A stretch of DNA of 64,000 nt from JAJXXT01 sp963764465 (GTDB taxonomy: Bacteria > Pseudomonadota > Alphaproteobacteria > Acetobacterales > Acetobacteraceae). The notes below the pieces were generated by a model that saw only the letters and a program-made list of their open reading frames with translations, was not told the origin of the DNA and did not search any database. Each line of letters begins with the position of its first letter. Position 1 is the stretch's first letter. The position numbers and the translations under genes are program-made. Location of the stretch: assembly GCA_963764465.1 (NCBI GenBank), contig CAVXSO010000002.1, positions 1 to 64,000 on the forward strand, in the 5' to 3' direction. Of the stretch, positions 50,829 to 59,521 are shown one piece after another.

Positions 50829-51216
50829 GCCGTTGCTGCGGGCCGCGCCCGCGATCCAGATTCATGCCATCGCCGCCATGGCTGCGTTCGTGCTCGGGGC
50901 GATCCAGCTTACCGCACCGAAAGGCACGCTGCCGCATCGCATGCTCGGCTGGATCTGGGTGACGCTGATGGCGCTCGTTGCCGCCGGCAGCTTTTTCATT
51001 CACACGATCCGCGAGTTCGGCCCGTTCAGCGTCATCCACCTCGTCTCGCTGTTCGTGCTCGTTCTACTTCCGCGCGCGGTCCTCGCCGCCCGTCGCGGCG
51101 ATGTCGGCGCCCACCGCCGCGCCATGATCAGCCTCTATGTCGGTGCGCTCGTCATTGCCGGCGGGTTCACGCTCTATCCCGGCCGCATCATGCACGCGGT
51201 CGTGTTCGGCGGCTGA
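50818..51216 (+). CDS. DUF2306-type small membrane protein
   Basis: A 132-residue protein with four predicted helices (IQIHAIAAMAAFVLGAIQLT, MLGWIWVTLMALVAAGSFFI, FSVIHLVSLFVLVLLPRAVL and ALVIAGGFTLYPGRIMHAV). The HAIAAMAAF..G..QL..PKGT..H..LG pattern is that of the DUF2306 family, of unknown function. ATG 50818 overlaps the GST gene by 11 bp. Confidence 0.8.
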   Translation: MTLEPLLRAAPAIQIHAIAAMAAFVLGAIQLTAPKGTLPHRMLGWIWVTLMALVAAGSFFIHTIREFGPFSVIHLVSLFVLVLLPRAVLAARRGDVGAHRRAMISLYVGALVIAGGFTLYPGRIMHAVVFGG

Positions 51217-51220
51217 CCGC

Positions 51221-51874
51221 TCAGCCGGAAACAGCCGTCCGTTCCCGCCGTTGCAGGAATCCCGTGGCGGAATCGAGCGCTACCTCGATTGCGAAGCCGA
51301 TGAAGACGAGGCCGCAGATCCGCGTCACCATGACGCTGTGGCGATTGAACGCGCGGCGCACCCAGGGCAGCCCCACCAGGAAGATCACCACACCATCGGC
51401 TAGCAGGAAGCCCATGATCGCCGCCCCTTCCAGCAGCGGCAGCATCTCCCACGTCAGCCGTCCCTTGCCCGCCAGGAAGGCGGTGAACAGCGCCACCGCG
51501 ACGGGATAGCCCTTGGGGTTGGTGAGCCCGAGCGCGATGCCGCGCAGCACCGGGCGTCGCACCGCGAGCCCGTGCACCGCACCACCGCGTCGCACCGCAA
51601 CCGCCTTGCAGCCGATCCAGAACAGATAGCCGGCACAGACGAGGCCCAGCACCTCGAACACCATGGGGCCGAGCACCGCGGAACCCACGATCGCCGCCAT
51701 CGCGAGGCCGGACCACAGAACGTCCCCGGCCAGCGAGCCGAGGATGAACAATCCTGCCTTGCCTCGACCCTGTGTCGCCCCGATGCCAAGGGCGGAGAGA
51801 AACGCCGGACCAGGTGTCAGCGTGCTCACGATCGCGGCGGATGCCGCGCCGGCGAGAAGCGGAAAGGCGACCAT
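51221..51874 (-). CDS. LysE-family exporter
   Basis: A 217-residue membrane protein: PGPAFLSALGIGATQGRGKAG, the LysE/RhtB signature, and about six helices. It exports an amino acid or similar metabolite. Start at ATG 51874. It lies 57 bp downstream of the glutamate-synthase-like gene on the same strand; both may be in one transcript. It converges with the DUF2306 gene with a 4-bp gap. Confidence 0.88.
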   Translation of the reverse strand: MVAFPLLAGAASAAIVSTLTPGPAFLSALGIGATQGRGKAGLFILGSLAGDVLWSGLAMAAIVGSAVLGPMVFEVLGLVCAGYLFWIGCKAVAVRRGGAVHGLAVRRPVLRGIALGLTNPKGYPVAVALFTAFLAGKGRLTWEMLPLLEGAAIMGFLLADGVVIFLVGLPWVRRAFNRHSVMVTRICGLVFIGFAIEVALDSATGFLQRRERTAVSG

Positions 51875-51931
51875 GCTGCGATGTCTCCCGCAAAGGAATG
51901 CGCCGCGATCATAGCGTCGCTGGCACCAAAT

Positions 51932-53362
51932 TCACGCCCCCGCGCTGCGGAATCCGCTCACCCCGCGCTCGATCTCCGTCACGTGATCCGGCCGGAATTC
52001 GCTAGCGTTCCTGAGCCCGCAGGCATGCGCGATGATCTCCACCTCCTCGCGGATCCGATCGGCATAGCGCGCGACGCGCACGGCCTTGTCCATCGGGTCG
52101 AGCCCGCGGATGAGCTTCGGGTCCACGGCCGTCACGCCGGTCGGGCATTTGCCGGTGCCGCACTTCATCGCCTGGATGCAGCCCAGCGAAAACATGAAGC
52201 CGCGGGCGGATGAAACGAAATCGGCGCCCATGCACAGCGCCCAGGCAACCTTGTCCGGTGTGATCAGCTTGCCCGAGGCAATGACGCGGATGCGCTCGGC
52301 GAGCCCATGCCGCGCACGCGCCGCGGCGACCAGCGGCAGCGCCTGGGTGATCGGGAGCCCCACATAGTCCGCGAGCGGCGCCGGCGCCGCCCCGGTGCCG
52401 CCCTCGCCGCCATCCACCTGCACATAGTCCGGGCAGCCCTCGGGGTTCGCCACGCAGTCGGCGAACCAAGTGTCGAGGAAGCTCGGGTGTCCCACGACGA
52501 ATTTCACGCCCACGGGCCGGCCCGTCACGCGCCGCACGCGCGCCACGAACTGGCCCAGCTCCCGCACGTTACCGATATCGGTGTGCCGGTTGGGCGAGAT
52601 GCTGTCGTGGCCGGCCGGAATGCCGCGGATCGCCGCGATCTCGGGCGAGACCTTGGCGCCGGGCAGGATGCCGCCCTTGCCCGGCTTCGCCCCCTGCGCC
52701 AGCTTCACCTCGAACATGCGCACGTTCTCGTGCGCCGCGATCTCCCGCAGTTTCGCTTCCGAAAGGTTCCCGTGCTCGTCGCGCACCCCGTATTTCGCGG
52801 TGCCGATCTGCATGATCACGTCGCACCCACCCTCGAGGTGATAGGGCGCGAGCCCACCCTCGCCGGTCGCCATGAAGATGCCGCCGATCTTCGCCCCGCG
52901 CGACAGCGCCGAGACGGCGGCGTGGGAAAGCGCGCCATAGCTCATGCCGGAGATGTTGAAGAAGCTTTTCGCCGTGTACGGGCGCTCGCAGGCGCCGGGG
53001 CCCTGGCCGATCCCGATCGTCTTGCCGGGGAACGCGGATTTCTCCTCGTCCAGCACCGGGAACGGCGCGTTGCGAAAGGCGAAGACCGGCATCACCTCGC
53101 TGCCGAAGGAAACGAGGTTGGAGACGCCCTTGGCGGAGCGATAGACCCACGCGCGCTCCAGCCGGTTGAACGGCCGCTCCACCCAGTCCGGCAGGTACTG
53201 GTATTGGCGCATGTATTCGCCCCAGGTCTCGGCGAAGTACCGGAAATGCCCGATCACCGGGTAGTTGCGCAGGATCGTGTGCTGCGTCTGCCTCGTGTCA
53301 TGCAGGTAGATCAGCCCGCCGGCCAGCAGCAGCACGAGTGCCACCAGGATCACCGTTTCCAT
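51932..53362 (-). CDS. Membrane-anchored FMN/3Fe-4S glutamate synthase-like protein
   Basis: A 476-residue protein with an N-terminal membrane helix (VILVALVLLLAGGLIYL) and a GltB-like FMN barrel (FNISGMSYGALSHAAVSAL, VDGGEGGTGAAPAPLAD, GADFVSSARGFMFSLGC). The C-x5-C-x4-C pattern CIQAMKCGTGKCPTG binds a 3Fe-4S cluster as in glutamate synthase. No glutaminase domain or NAD(P)H subunit is present, so it is not a full GOGAT; archaeal-type or methylamine-linked variants exist. It is divergent from a Hint-like gene. Confidence 0.86.
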   Translation of the reverse strand: METVILVALVLLLAGGLIYLHDTRQTQHTILRNYPVIGHFRYFAETWGEYMRQYQYLPDWVERPFNRLERAWVYRSAKGVSNLVSFGSEVMPVFAFRNAPFPVLDEEKSAFPGKTIGIGQGPGACERPYTAKSFFNISGMSYGALSHAAVSALSRGAKIGGIFMATGEGGLAPYHLEGGCDVIMQIGTAKYGVRDEHGNLSEAKLREIAAHENVRMFEVKLAQGAKPGKGGILPGAKVSPEIAAIRGIPAGHDSISPNRHTDIGNVRELGQFVARVRRVTGRPVGVKFVVGHPSFLDTWFADCVANPEGCPDYVQVDGGEGGTGAAPAPLADYVGLPITQALPLVAAARARHGLAERIRVIASGKLITPDKVAWALCMGADFVSSARGFMFSLGCIQAMKCGTGKCPTGVTAVDPKLIRGLDPMDKAVRVARYADRIREEVEIIAHACGLRNASEFRPDHVTEIERGVSGFRSAGA

Positions 53363-53469
53363 CGTGTCTCCCCTCGTTACCCAGCTTGGTGTTTGGTTGA
53401 GCCAGCTACGATAGACATGCGCTCGTTGTTACGGTGCTAAGAATCCGCGTCGCGAGCGAAGGAACAAGC

Positions 53470-54384
53470 GTGCCCGACCACCTGCCCCGCCTGCCGCCGA
53501 TGCTGGCGCCCGAGCCCGACGCCGTCTGGCCGGTGGAAACGGGCATCGCCGCCGCGGCGCTGGTCGAGACACTGGAGGGGTTGCGCCCGGCCGGTTCGCT
53601 GCGCCCCGGCGCCGTGCTGCGCGCCGCGGATGGCGGGCTGCGTGTGCTGCGCCGGCTCGCTATCCTGCCGCCCGCACCCGTGGCGGGCATCGTCACCGTC
53701 GCTGCCGGCGCCATCGCCGACGGCCTGCCCGCCCGCCCGCTCGGCCTGTGCCGGGGCCAGCCCCTCGTCGTCGAGGGCGCGGTCTGGCCCGCCGGGTTCC
53801 TCGAGGACGGTGTCGCCATCACCACGGGCCCCGGCGCCTTGCCCTGCGTCCGGCTGGAGATGGACGCGCCTTGTGCCGTTCTGGCCGAGGGCCTGGCCTG
53901 CGCCAGCGGAAAACCCCCTGGCCGACCGGTGCCGGACGCCTCGCTCGGGCGGATTCGCGCCGGGATCGGTGTCCGCGCAGGCCGCACCCTCGGCGTGCTC
54001 GAGGGCTCGGTGGAGCAGATCGGCCCCGATGGCGCGCAGGGCTGGGTGCGCGATGGCGCCGCGCCCGGCGTGCCCGTGCTGCTGGCGCTGCTCTGCGACG
54101 GCGTCCCGGTGGCGCATGGCTTTGCCGATCGTCCCCGGCCGGACCTCGCCATGTCCGGTATCGGACCCTGCGCCTTCCGCATCGCGGCGGTGCTGCCGGC
54201 GCGCGGCGCGCACGTGCTGGAACTGCGCCGCGCGGAGGACGGGTTCAGCCTGCTGGGTGGCATGTCCCTGCTGCGGCCCGCGGCTGGCGATCCCGACGCT
54301 CCCGCTCCGCCGGACACGGTCGCGGGCGCGCTCGCCGCGCTTACGCGCGCGCGGCTTCGCCGAGCGCCATCAGCGCCGCGCTGA
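53470..54384 (+). CDS. Degenerate Hint + GW-module protein (orphan partner)
   Basis: A 304-residue soluble protein. Residues 38-145 line up with the Hint domain of the 57.5-kb protease (GSLRPGAVLRAADG against GSLRAGDLVRTLAG; RPLGLCRGQPLVVEG against RPLVVSPLHALWLDG). The catalytic His is Gln97, and no cysteine starts the fold. Residues 177-255 are a second module (GWVRDGAAPGVPVLLALLCD, ADRPRPDLAMSGIGPCAF) shared with that protease. GTG start with AAGGAA. It is convergent with the neighbouring Hint-like gene, overlapping by 44 bp. No signal peptide. Confidence 0.75.
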   Translation: MPDHLPRLPPMLAPEPDAVWPVETGIAAAALVETLEGLRPAGSLRPGAVLRAADGGLRVLRRLAILPPAPVAGIVTVAAGAIADGLPARPLGLCRGQPLVVEGAVWPAGFLEDGVAITTGPGALPCVRLEMDAPCAVLAEGLACASGKPPGRPVPDASLGRIRAGIGVRAGRTLGVLEGSVEQIGPDGAQGWVRDGAAPGVPVLLALLCDGVPVAHGFADRPRPDLAMSGIGPCAFRIAAVLPARGAHVLELRRAEDGFSLLGGMSLLRPAAGDPDAPAPPDTVAGALAALTRARLRRAPSAPR

Positions 54385-55195
54385 GCGCCCGCGCCCGCGC
54401 CTCGGGCGCCTGCTTGTCGAGTGCTGCCAGCGCCGCGCCGAGCGCCGGTGCCCGGTTCACCAGCGTTTCTCCGCCCGATACCGGCGCGTGGTCCCAGGCG
54501 CGCCGGATCGCCACATGGTGATAGGCGCGGCGCGACAGCGGGGCCTGGAAGTCGGCGCGAAATCCGTGATGGCCGCCGTCGTCCGCTGCCACGGCCAGGT
54601 CCTCGCGGTGCAGGTCCGCCAGCAGCAGCGCGCGCGCCGCACCATCGACCTCGAGGGTCAGCAGCAGCGGCTGCCCGGGCCGTGCCGGGTCGCGGGCCCA
54701 GCCCGCCGCGTGCCGGTTATCGGCTTGGTCGAACGCTCCTTCCGGCGGCCCCGCCGGGGGCAGCCGCGACGCAGCCACCGCCTCCACCAACGCCGGCAGG
54801 GTCGTATCCGAAGCCAACGTCGCGAACGGCGCGTCGAGATGGACCTCGATCAGGTCGAGCAAGCCGCCAGGCGCCATGCGCCGTATCGCCACGCCGTCCA
54901 CCAGGAAGCGAGCCGGCGCGCCCAGCCCGTCCGCCAACGGCAACACCTGGTCGGGCGCGACGAGGAGGTCGGTCGCGGGCAGTCCCTCGCCGAGGCTCCC
55001 GGCCGCGACCAGGACCGGCCAGAGCGCCCGCTGCCCGGCATCGCGGACATTCACGCTGCGCGAGGCGTGGCACACGCGCCGCGCGATCCCGGGCCCGATC
55101 GCCACGACATCCCCCGGCGCCAGCTGCAGCGCGGGGCGTGTGCCGCCGGTCGTCGCGAGCTCGCAGCCGGCGGCGACGCGCAGCACCGGGCTCAT
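54341..55195 (-). CDS. Degenerate Hint + GW-module protein (operon partner)
   Basis: A 284-residue protein coupled by ATGA to the serralysin-like gene. Residues 22-135 resemble its Hint domain (LQLAPGDVVAIGPGIARRV, LLVAPDQVLPLADGLGAPARFLVDGVAIRRM). The His of Hint (SPLHALW) is Gln83 (APDQVLP), and no Cys starts the fold; Cys11 is about six residues too far along. Residues 150-235 form the GW module (AAGWARDPARPGQPLLLTLE, LHREDLA). The long upstream frame is only shadow; the SD-lacking ATG overlaps the upstream stop. Confidence 0.78.
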   Translation of the reverse strand: MSPVLRVAAGCELATTGGTRPALQLAPGDVVAIGPGIARRVCHASRSVNVRDAGQRALWPVLVAAGSLGEGLPATDLLVAPDQVLPLADGLGAPARFLVDGVAIRRMAPGGLLDLIEVHLDAPFATLASDTTLPALVEAVAASRLPPAGPPEGAFDQADNRHAAGWARDPARPGQPLLLTLEVDGAARALLLADLHREDLAVAADDGGHHGFRADFQAPLSRRAYHHVAIRRAWDHAPVSGGETLVNRAPALGAALAALDKQAPEARARALSAALMALGEAARA

Positions 55196-57504
55196 GCGGC
55201 CAGCTGCACCCCGTCGGGCAGGAAAAGGCGCGGCGCCTTGCCGCCCTTGCGCTGCAGGTAGAAGCCGAGGCAGCCATCGCCCATGCCCGCCGCCGCCAGA
55301 TCCTCCCGGAAGGAACTGGCGAGCAGCACGGGCGGCGCATCCTCGTCGCCGCCCACCACGCGCAGCAGCGCCGGCTCGAGCGGATTGTCTGGGTTCATTG
55401 CCCAACCAATCATCAGGTCCGGCCCCGCCTGGTCAAGATGCCCGGTCCAGCGCCCGGCCCTGGCCAAGCGCTTCGGCGCCAGCCGCGCACGGATGTGGGC
55501 GAGCGCCAGGTCGTCGGCGCCGATCCGCCTCCCGCACTGCTCACGCGAGCCGCCCGCCGGCGCATCCGCCGCGTTCTCGAACATCCAGCGTGTCTCGAGG
55601 TCGATGAAGCTCTCGGCCGCGGCGCCTTCGGCGATCAGGATGTCGTGCCGGTCGAGCTCGATATGCACGTAGTCGAACCCGCCGCGCGGGGCGAGGCGGC
55701 GGATCGTGCTGCCGTTCACCAGCAGCTCCGCCGGCACCAGCACGCCGTCGAGCCATAGCGCATGCAGCGGCGAGACGACGAGCGGACGGCGCGGGCAGTT
55801 CGGCCCGAGCGCGCCGGGCGCGATGCGAATTGGCCGGCGGGAAGGGTCGTCCACGAAGACGTGGGCGGCGACATGCCGGCGCCCCACCCAGCGCACCCGC
55901 GCCACCTCGCCCGCGAGTGTGCGCACCAGGTCGCCCGCCCGCAGCGAACCGGCCTCGGCCTCGCCCTGCGGGGTCATGATGCGCGTGAACGGCGCGTAGC
56001 AGGCGTTGAACACCAGGTTCTGGATATTGACCAGCGTATCGACCGTGGCGCCCTGGCTGACCGTGGTCGTGGCGCTGTTCACCACGTTGATCGTGTAGGC
56101 GGATTTCGCCTGGGTGAACACGGCGGTGTTGCCGAGCCCCTGGCCGATCAGCATGTCGGAATCGCCGTTGACCCAGAACGTGGTCCCGCCCTTGGTGCCG
56201 ATCGCGGTGTCCACTGCCACACCGGGATAGATGCCGATGTTGTCGATCATCCCGGAAGCGGAAGAGAAATACCCGGGCCGCAGGTCGATCGTCGCCGAGT
56301 TAGAGAACCCGGAGAGATCCAGCGTGTTGTTCTTCCCGGTGTCGTAGATCGTCACCACCGGCTCGGTGTTGACGGTGAAGTCGTAGGCCTGCAGCCCCGT
56401 ATTGGTGTTGAAGCCGAAGACCTGCCCGCCGGAGAGCGCACTGTGGGCGGGCGCGCCGTAGAGCCGCTGCGCCGCCGCGATGTCGGTGAACATCGGCGTC
56501 GTCGGGTAGTACTGCGCGCCCCCCGCCGTCTGATTCGAGCTGTTGAAATACGACATGATCGAATACTGGCGGGTATCGTACGGGCCGTTCTGGTTGATCG
56601 CCGCCCCGTTGTACGCGCCGTCATGGCCGAGGCCGAGCATATGGCCTTCCTCGTGCACCACAGTCTCCGGCCCGTAGCCCTGTACCGACGAGTAGGAGTC
56701 GAGCGACTGCCAGCCATAGGTCGACGTGTCGATCTCCGTCATCGACGAGTACATCACGCCTTCCTTGTAGGTCGCGGATGTACCGCTGCCACCCGAGGAG
56801 CCGTAGTTGTAGAGCGGATAGGTTTCCGACATCCCGCTGCCCACGGAGGCGCGGCTGATCGTGTACTGCGTGCTGGCGCTCGAGGTGACGTACTGGAAGA
56901 CGATGTTGGCCACGTCCGACCACAGCGAAAGCCCCTGCTTGAAGGCTGTCAGTTCCGCTGCCGTCCAGTTCGAGGACGGATCGAAATAGACATCCACTGT
57001 CGGCGCCTGCCCGGCGACCGCGGCCGTCCAGTGATGCGCGACGCCGTAGGAGCCGTTGTACGCCGGCGCGGAAGTGCTGCCGTTCCAGGATGAGAAGGAC
57101 GGGGTGGCGGTGGTGTCCGCCAGGCTGCCGCTGGCATCGACCCCCGAGACATAGGTGACGAGCGTGAGCTCGCTCGCCTGCAGCGTGGTGCCCAGCGGCA
57201 CGCTGCCGAGACCCGCCTGGCTCAGCGCAGTCTGGCCCAACGCCGCCTGGCTCAGCGCCGCCTGGTTCTGGCCGGACAAGCCCACGGCGCTGCCCAGCAC
57301 GAACGACGGTGGCGTGTTCGCCGGCCCTCCCACCTCGCCGAACCAGATCGGCGGGGCGGTGGAGGGATCGCCGAGATCGAGCAGCCCGGAGTTGTTGTCG
57401 AGCGGGCGATGCCGTGGCGTCTGGACGAGGGAGACCGGGCCGTTCCCGGAATCCGAATGGGGAGCATTGCCGCTGCGAAACAGCGTGCCAGTTGCGATTG
57501 GCAA
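55192..57504 (-). CDS. Serralysin-like metalloprotease with Hint domain and GW module
   Basis: A 770-residue protein. The zinc motif HEEGHMLGLGH (His284, Glu285, His288, His294) and Met-turn YSIMSY (Met317) identify an M10/serralysin-type protease. It then has a beta-rich part (375-495, LDLSGF, GDSDMLIGQGLGNTAVF), a Hint_2 domain from Cys502 (NACYAPFTRIM) with His581 (SPLHALW), and a C-terminal GW module (GWAMNPDNP at 700). The N-terminus (78-100) has short AALSQ/AALGQ repeats. The start is TTG, with AGGTG 11 bp upstream; uncertain. No Sec signal: type I secretion possible. Confidence 0.82.
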   Translation of the reverse strand: MPIATGTLFRSGNAPHSDSGNGPVSLVQTPRHRPLDNNSGLLDLGDPSTAPPIWFGEVGGPANTPPSFVLGSAVGLSGQNQAALSQAALGQTALSQAGLGSVPLGTTLQASELTLVTYVSGVDASGSLADTTATPSFSSWNGSTSAPAYNGSYGVAHHWTAAVAGQAPTVDVYFDPSSNWTAAELTAFKQGLSLWSDVANIVFQYVTSSASTQYTISRASVGSGMSETYPLYNYGSSGGSGTSATYKEGVMYSSMTEIDTSTYGWQSLDSYSSVQGYGPETVVHEEGHMLGLGHDGAYNGAAINQNGPYDTRQYSIMSYFNSSNQTAGGAQYYPTTPMFTDIAAAQRLYGAPAHSALSGGQVFGFNTNTGLQAYDFTVNTEPVVTIYDTGKNNTLDLSGFSNSATIDLRPGYFSSASGMIDNIGIYPGVAVDTAIGTKGGTTFWVNGDSDMLIGQGLGNTAVFTQAKSAYTINVVNSATTTVSQGATVDTLVNIQNLVFNACYAPFTRIMTPQGEAEAGSLRAGDLVRTLAGEVARVRWVGRRHVAAHVFVDDPSRRPIRIAPGALGPNCPRRPLVVSPLHALWLDGVLVPAELLVNGSTIRRLAPRGGFDYVHIELDRHDILIAEGAAAESFIDLETRWMFENAADAPAGGSREQCGRRIGADDLALAHIRARLAPKRLARAGRWTGHLDQAGPDLMIGWAMNPDNPLEPALLRVVGGDEDAPPVLLASSFREDLAAAGMGDGCLGFYLQRKGGKAPRLFLPDGVQLAA

Positions 57505-57553
57505 GGGAGACGCACCTGAAAGGGGGACCTCAGGCGACCTATTGCAAGCGTCA

Positions 57554-57564
57554 CGCTAATAGCG
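57554..57564 (-). promoter_or_regulatory. Small palindrome upstream of the serralysin-like gene
   Basis: CGCTA-A-TAGCG lies 50 bp before the TTG start in the 229-bp gap that also separates the divergent ABC permease gene. It could be an operator. The rest of the gap (57565-57733) has no convincing promoter or repeat. Confidence 0.25.
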
Positions 57565-57733
57565 CGTAAAACCGCGCGTCTGCGTTGCAGCAAACAGGCC
57601 GGCGCCACCCCGTGCGCGAGCGTTGCCATACCGCAACCACCACCCGGGCTGTCAAGAAAAATTAAGCCGCGTCTCGCCGCCGGCGATAGGCTGTGTCATG
57701 CAACCGTCGCCACGATGACAAGTCTCTGTCATC

Positions 57734-58696
57734 ATGGCCGTTCTATCAGGGGGGGTGAACATCGCGTCCGTAACAACGCCGCTGGCGCTTGGGCATCGTG
57801 TCCGCGGCGGCGCCAGGGCGCGGCGCCTGGGCTCGCGCCAGGCGCGAGCCGCGGCCCTGCTGCTCGCCCCCTCGTTGGTGCTACTGGCGGGCTTCACCTA
57901 CCTGCCGATCCTGCGCGTGGCGGCCCGCAGCCTGCTGGAGCAGCGGCTGGACGCCGTGCCGCGCTGGGGGCTGGGCAATTTCGCCCGCCTCCTGGCGGAC
58001 CCGCATTTCGCGGCCGTGGCCTGGAACTCCATAGCTTACGCGCTCGGGACCGTGGTTCCCAGCCTGGCGTTGGCACTCGCCTTCGCGCTGGCGCTTGCCG
58101 GCAACGGCCGCCTGGTCGCGCTGCTGCGCACCGCGGTGGCCATGCCCATGCTGATCCCGCTGGTCGCCGCCGCCGCCATCTTCGCCTTCATCCTGCTGCC
58201 CGGCGGCGGGCTGCTGGACACCTGGCTCGCGCGCTTCGGCCTCGCGGACGCGAACTGGCTCGGTGACCCCGCACTGGCGCTGCCCAGCATCATCGTGCTC
58301 TCGGTGTGGAAGAACACCGGCTACTACATGTTGTTCTTCCTCGCCGGTCTCGCCGGCATCCCCAGGGAGTTGCACGAGGCCGCGGCCCTCGACGGCGCCG
58401 GTGCCTGGACGCGCTTCCGCCGCGTCACGCTGCCGCTGCTTGGCCCTACCACCGCCTTCCTGCTGCCGGTCGCGGTGGTCAACGCCGTCACGCAGGTGGA
58501 CCATGTCGTGCTGCTCACCCAGGGCGGGCCGGGCGACGCCACCAATCTGTTGCTCTATTACATCTACCAGCAGGCCGAGCAGAACAACGACGACGGGCTC
58601 GCCGCCGCCGCCACCGTCATCGGCATTGCCTGCCTGCTGGCCATCGCCACGCTCTCGCTGCGCGCGTTGGAGCGGGGGATTCATTATGAGTCCTAG
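57734..58696 (+). CDS. Ugp/Mal-type ABC transporter permease 1
   Basis: A 320-residue permease with about six helices (ALLLAPSLVLLAGFTYLPIL, FLLPVAVVNAVTQVDHVVLL) and EAA loop LHEAAALDGAGAWTRFRRVTLP. It resembles UgpA/MalF sugar or glycerol-3-phosphate permeases. ATG 57734 is used; an in-frame GTG at 57755 has a G-run too close to be a good ribosome site. Overlaps the next permease gene by 11 bp. Confidence 0.88.
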   Translation: MAVLSGGVNIASVTTPLALGHRVRGGARARRLGSRQARAAALLLAPSLVLLAGFTYLPILRVAARSLLEQRLDAVPRWGLGNFARLLADPHFAAVAWNSIAYALGTVVPSLALALAFALALAGNGRLVALLRTAVAMPMLIPLVAAAAIFAFILLPGGGLLDTWLARFGLADANWLGDPALALPSIIVLSVWKNTGYYMLFFLAGLAGIPRELHEAAALDGAGAWTRFRRVTLPLLGPTTAFLLPVAVVNAVTQVDHVVLLTQGGPGDATNLLLYYIYQQAEQNNDDGLAAAATVIGIACLLAIATLSLRALERGIHYES

Positions 58697-59504
58697 GCGG
58701 CTGCATCCCGGCTTGCTGCTCGGACTCGCCGGCGCGGTGCTATGGGTGCTACCCTTCGCCTGGATGGCGGTCGCCTCGCTGCGCCCGGCGAACGCCTCGG
58801 ACATGGCGTCGCTCTGGCCTTCGGACGGGGTCTCGCTCGAGAACTACCGCGAGGCGTGGAGCGCGGGCACCTTCCCGCTCTGGTACCTCAACACCGTCCT
58901 GCTCTGCGGCGGGTTGTTCCTGGTCCAGCTCGCGACGTCCAGCCTCGCCGGCTACGCCTTCGCACGCCTGCGCTTCCGCGGCAGCGGGCTTCTGTTCCAC
59001 GCCTTCCTGCTGCAGCTGATGCTGCCGCCGGTCGTGCTGCTGGTCCCCAACCTCAAGACCATCGCGGCGCTCGGGCTCTACGACCATCTCGCCGGCATCG
59101 CCGCCCCCTATGCCGCCTCCGCCTTCGGGGTGTTCCTCATGCGCCAGACCTTCCGTTCCATCCCGCGCGACTTCGAGGACGCGGCGCGCATCGACGGCGC
59201 GGGCATCATCGACCTCATCCGCCATGTGCTGTTGCCGCTGGCGCGACCGGGCATCGCCGCCTTCGCCATCGTTTCGATCGCGACCCATTGGAACGAATTC
59301 CTCTGGCCGCTGATCGCCACCTCCAGCCCCAGCGAGCAGGTGCTGACCGTGGGTCTCGCGTCCTTCACGACCGCGGGCGAGGCGGGGGCGCAATGGGGGC
59401 TGATCGCGGCCGGTACGGCGCTGGTCGCGGCCCCGCTGCTCGCGGGCTTCATCGTCGCGCAACGGCATTTCGTCAGCGCGCTCACCGCTTCCGGCCTCAA
59501 ATGA
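58686..59504 (+). CDS. Ugp/Mal-type ABC transporter permease 2
   Basis: A 272-residue permease with six helices and EAA loop FEDAARIDGAGIIDLIRHVLLPLARPG, as in UgpE/MalG. The start ATG at 58686 overlaps the first permease gene. AAAAGGAGAGG follows its stop and serves the binding protein. No ATPase gene is present in this cluster, unlike full ugp operons, so a shared ATPase from elsewhere must serve it. Confidence 0.9.
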   Translation: MSPRRLHPGLLLGLAGAVLWVLPFAWMAVASLRPANASDMASLWPSDGVSLENYREAWSAGTFPLWYLNTVLLCGGLFLVQLATSSLAGYAFARLRFRGSGLLFHAFLLQLMLPPVVLLVPNLKTIAALGLYDHLAGIAAPYAASAFGVFLMRQTFRSIPRDFEDAARIDGAGIIDLIRHVLLPLARPGIAAFAIVSIATHWNEFLWPLIATSSPSEQVLTVGLASFTTAGEAGAQWGLIAAGTALVAAPLLAGFIVAQRHFVSALTASGLK

Positions 59505-59521
59505 AAAAAGGAGAGGGAATC

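Noticed and set aside
53434..53469. GTG at 53434 as start of the plus-strand Hint-like gene
   Set aside because: It lacks a ribosome site, whereas GTG 53470 has AAGGAA at good spacing.
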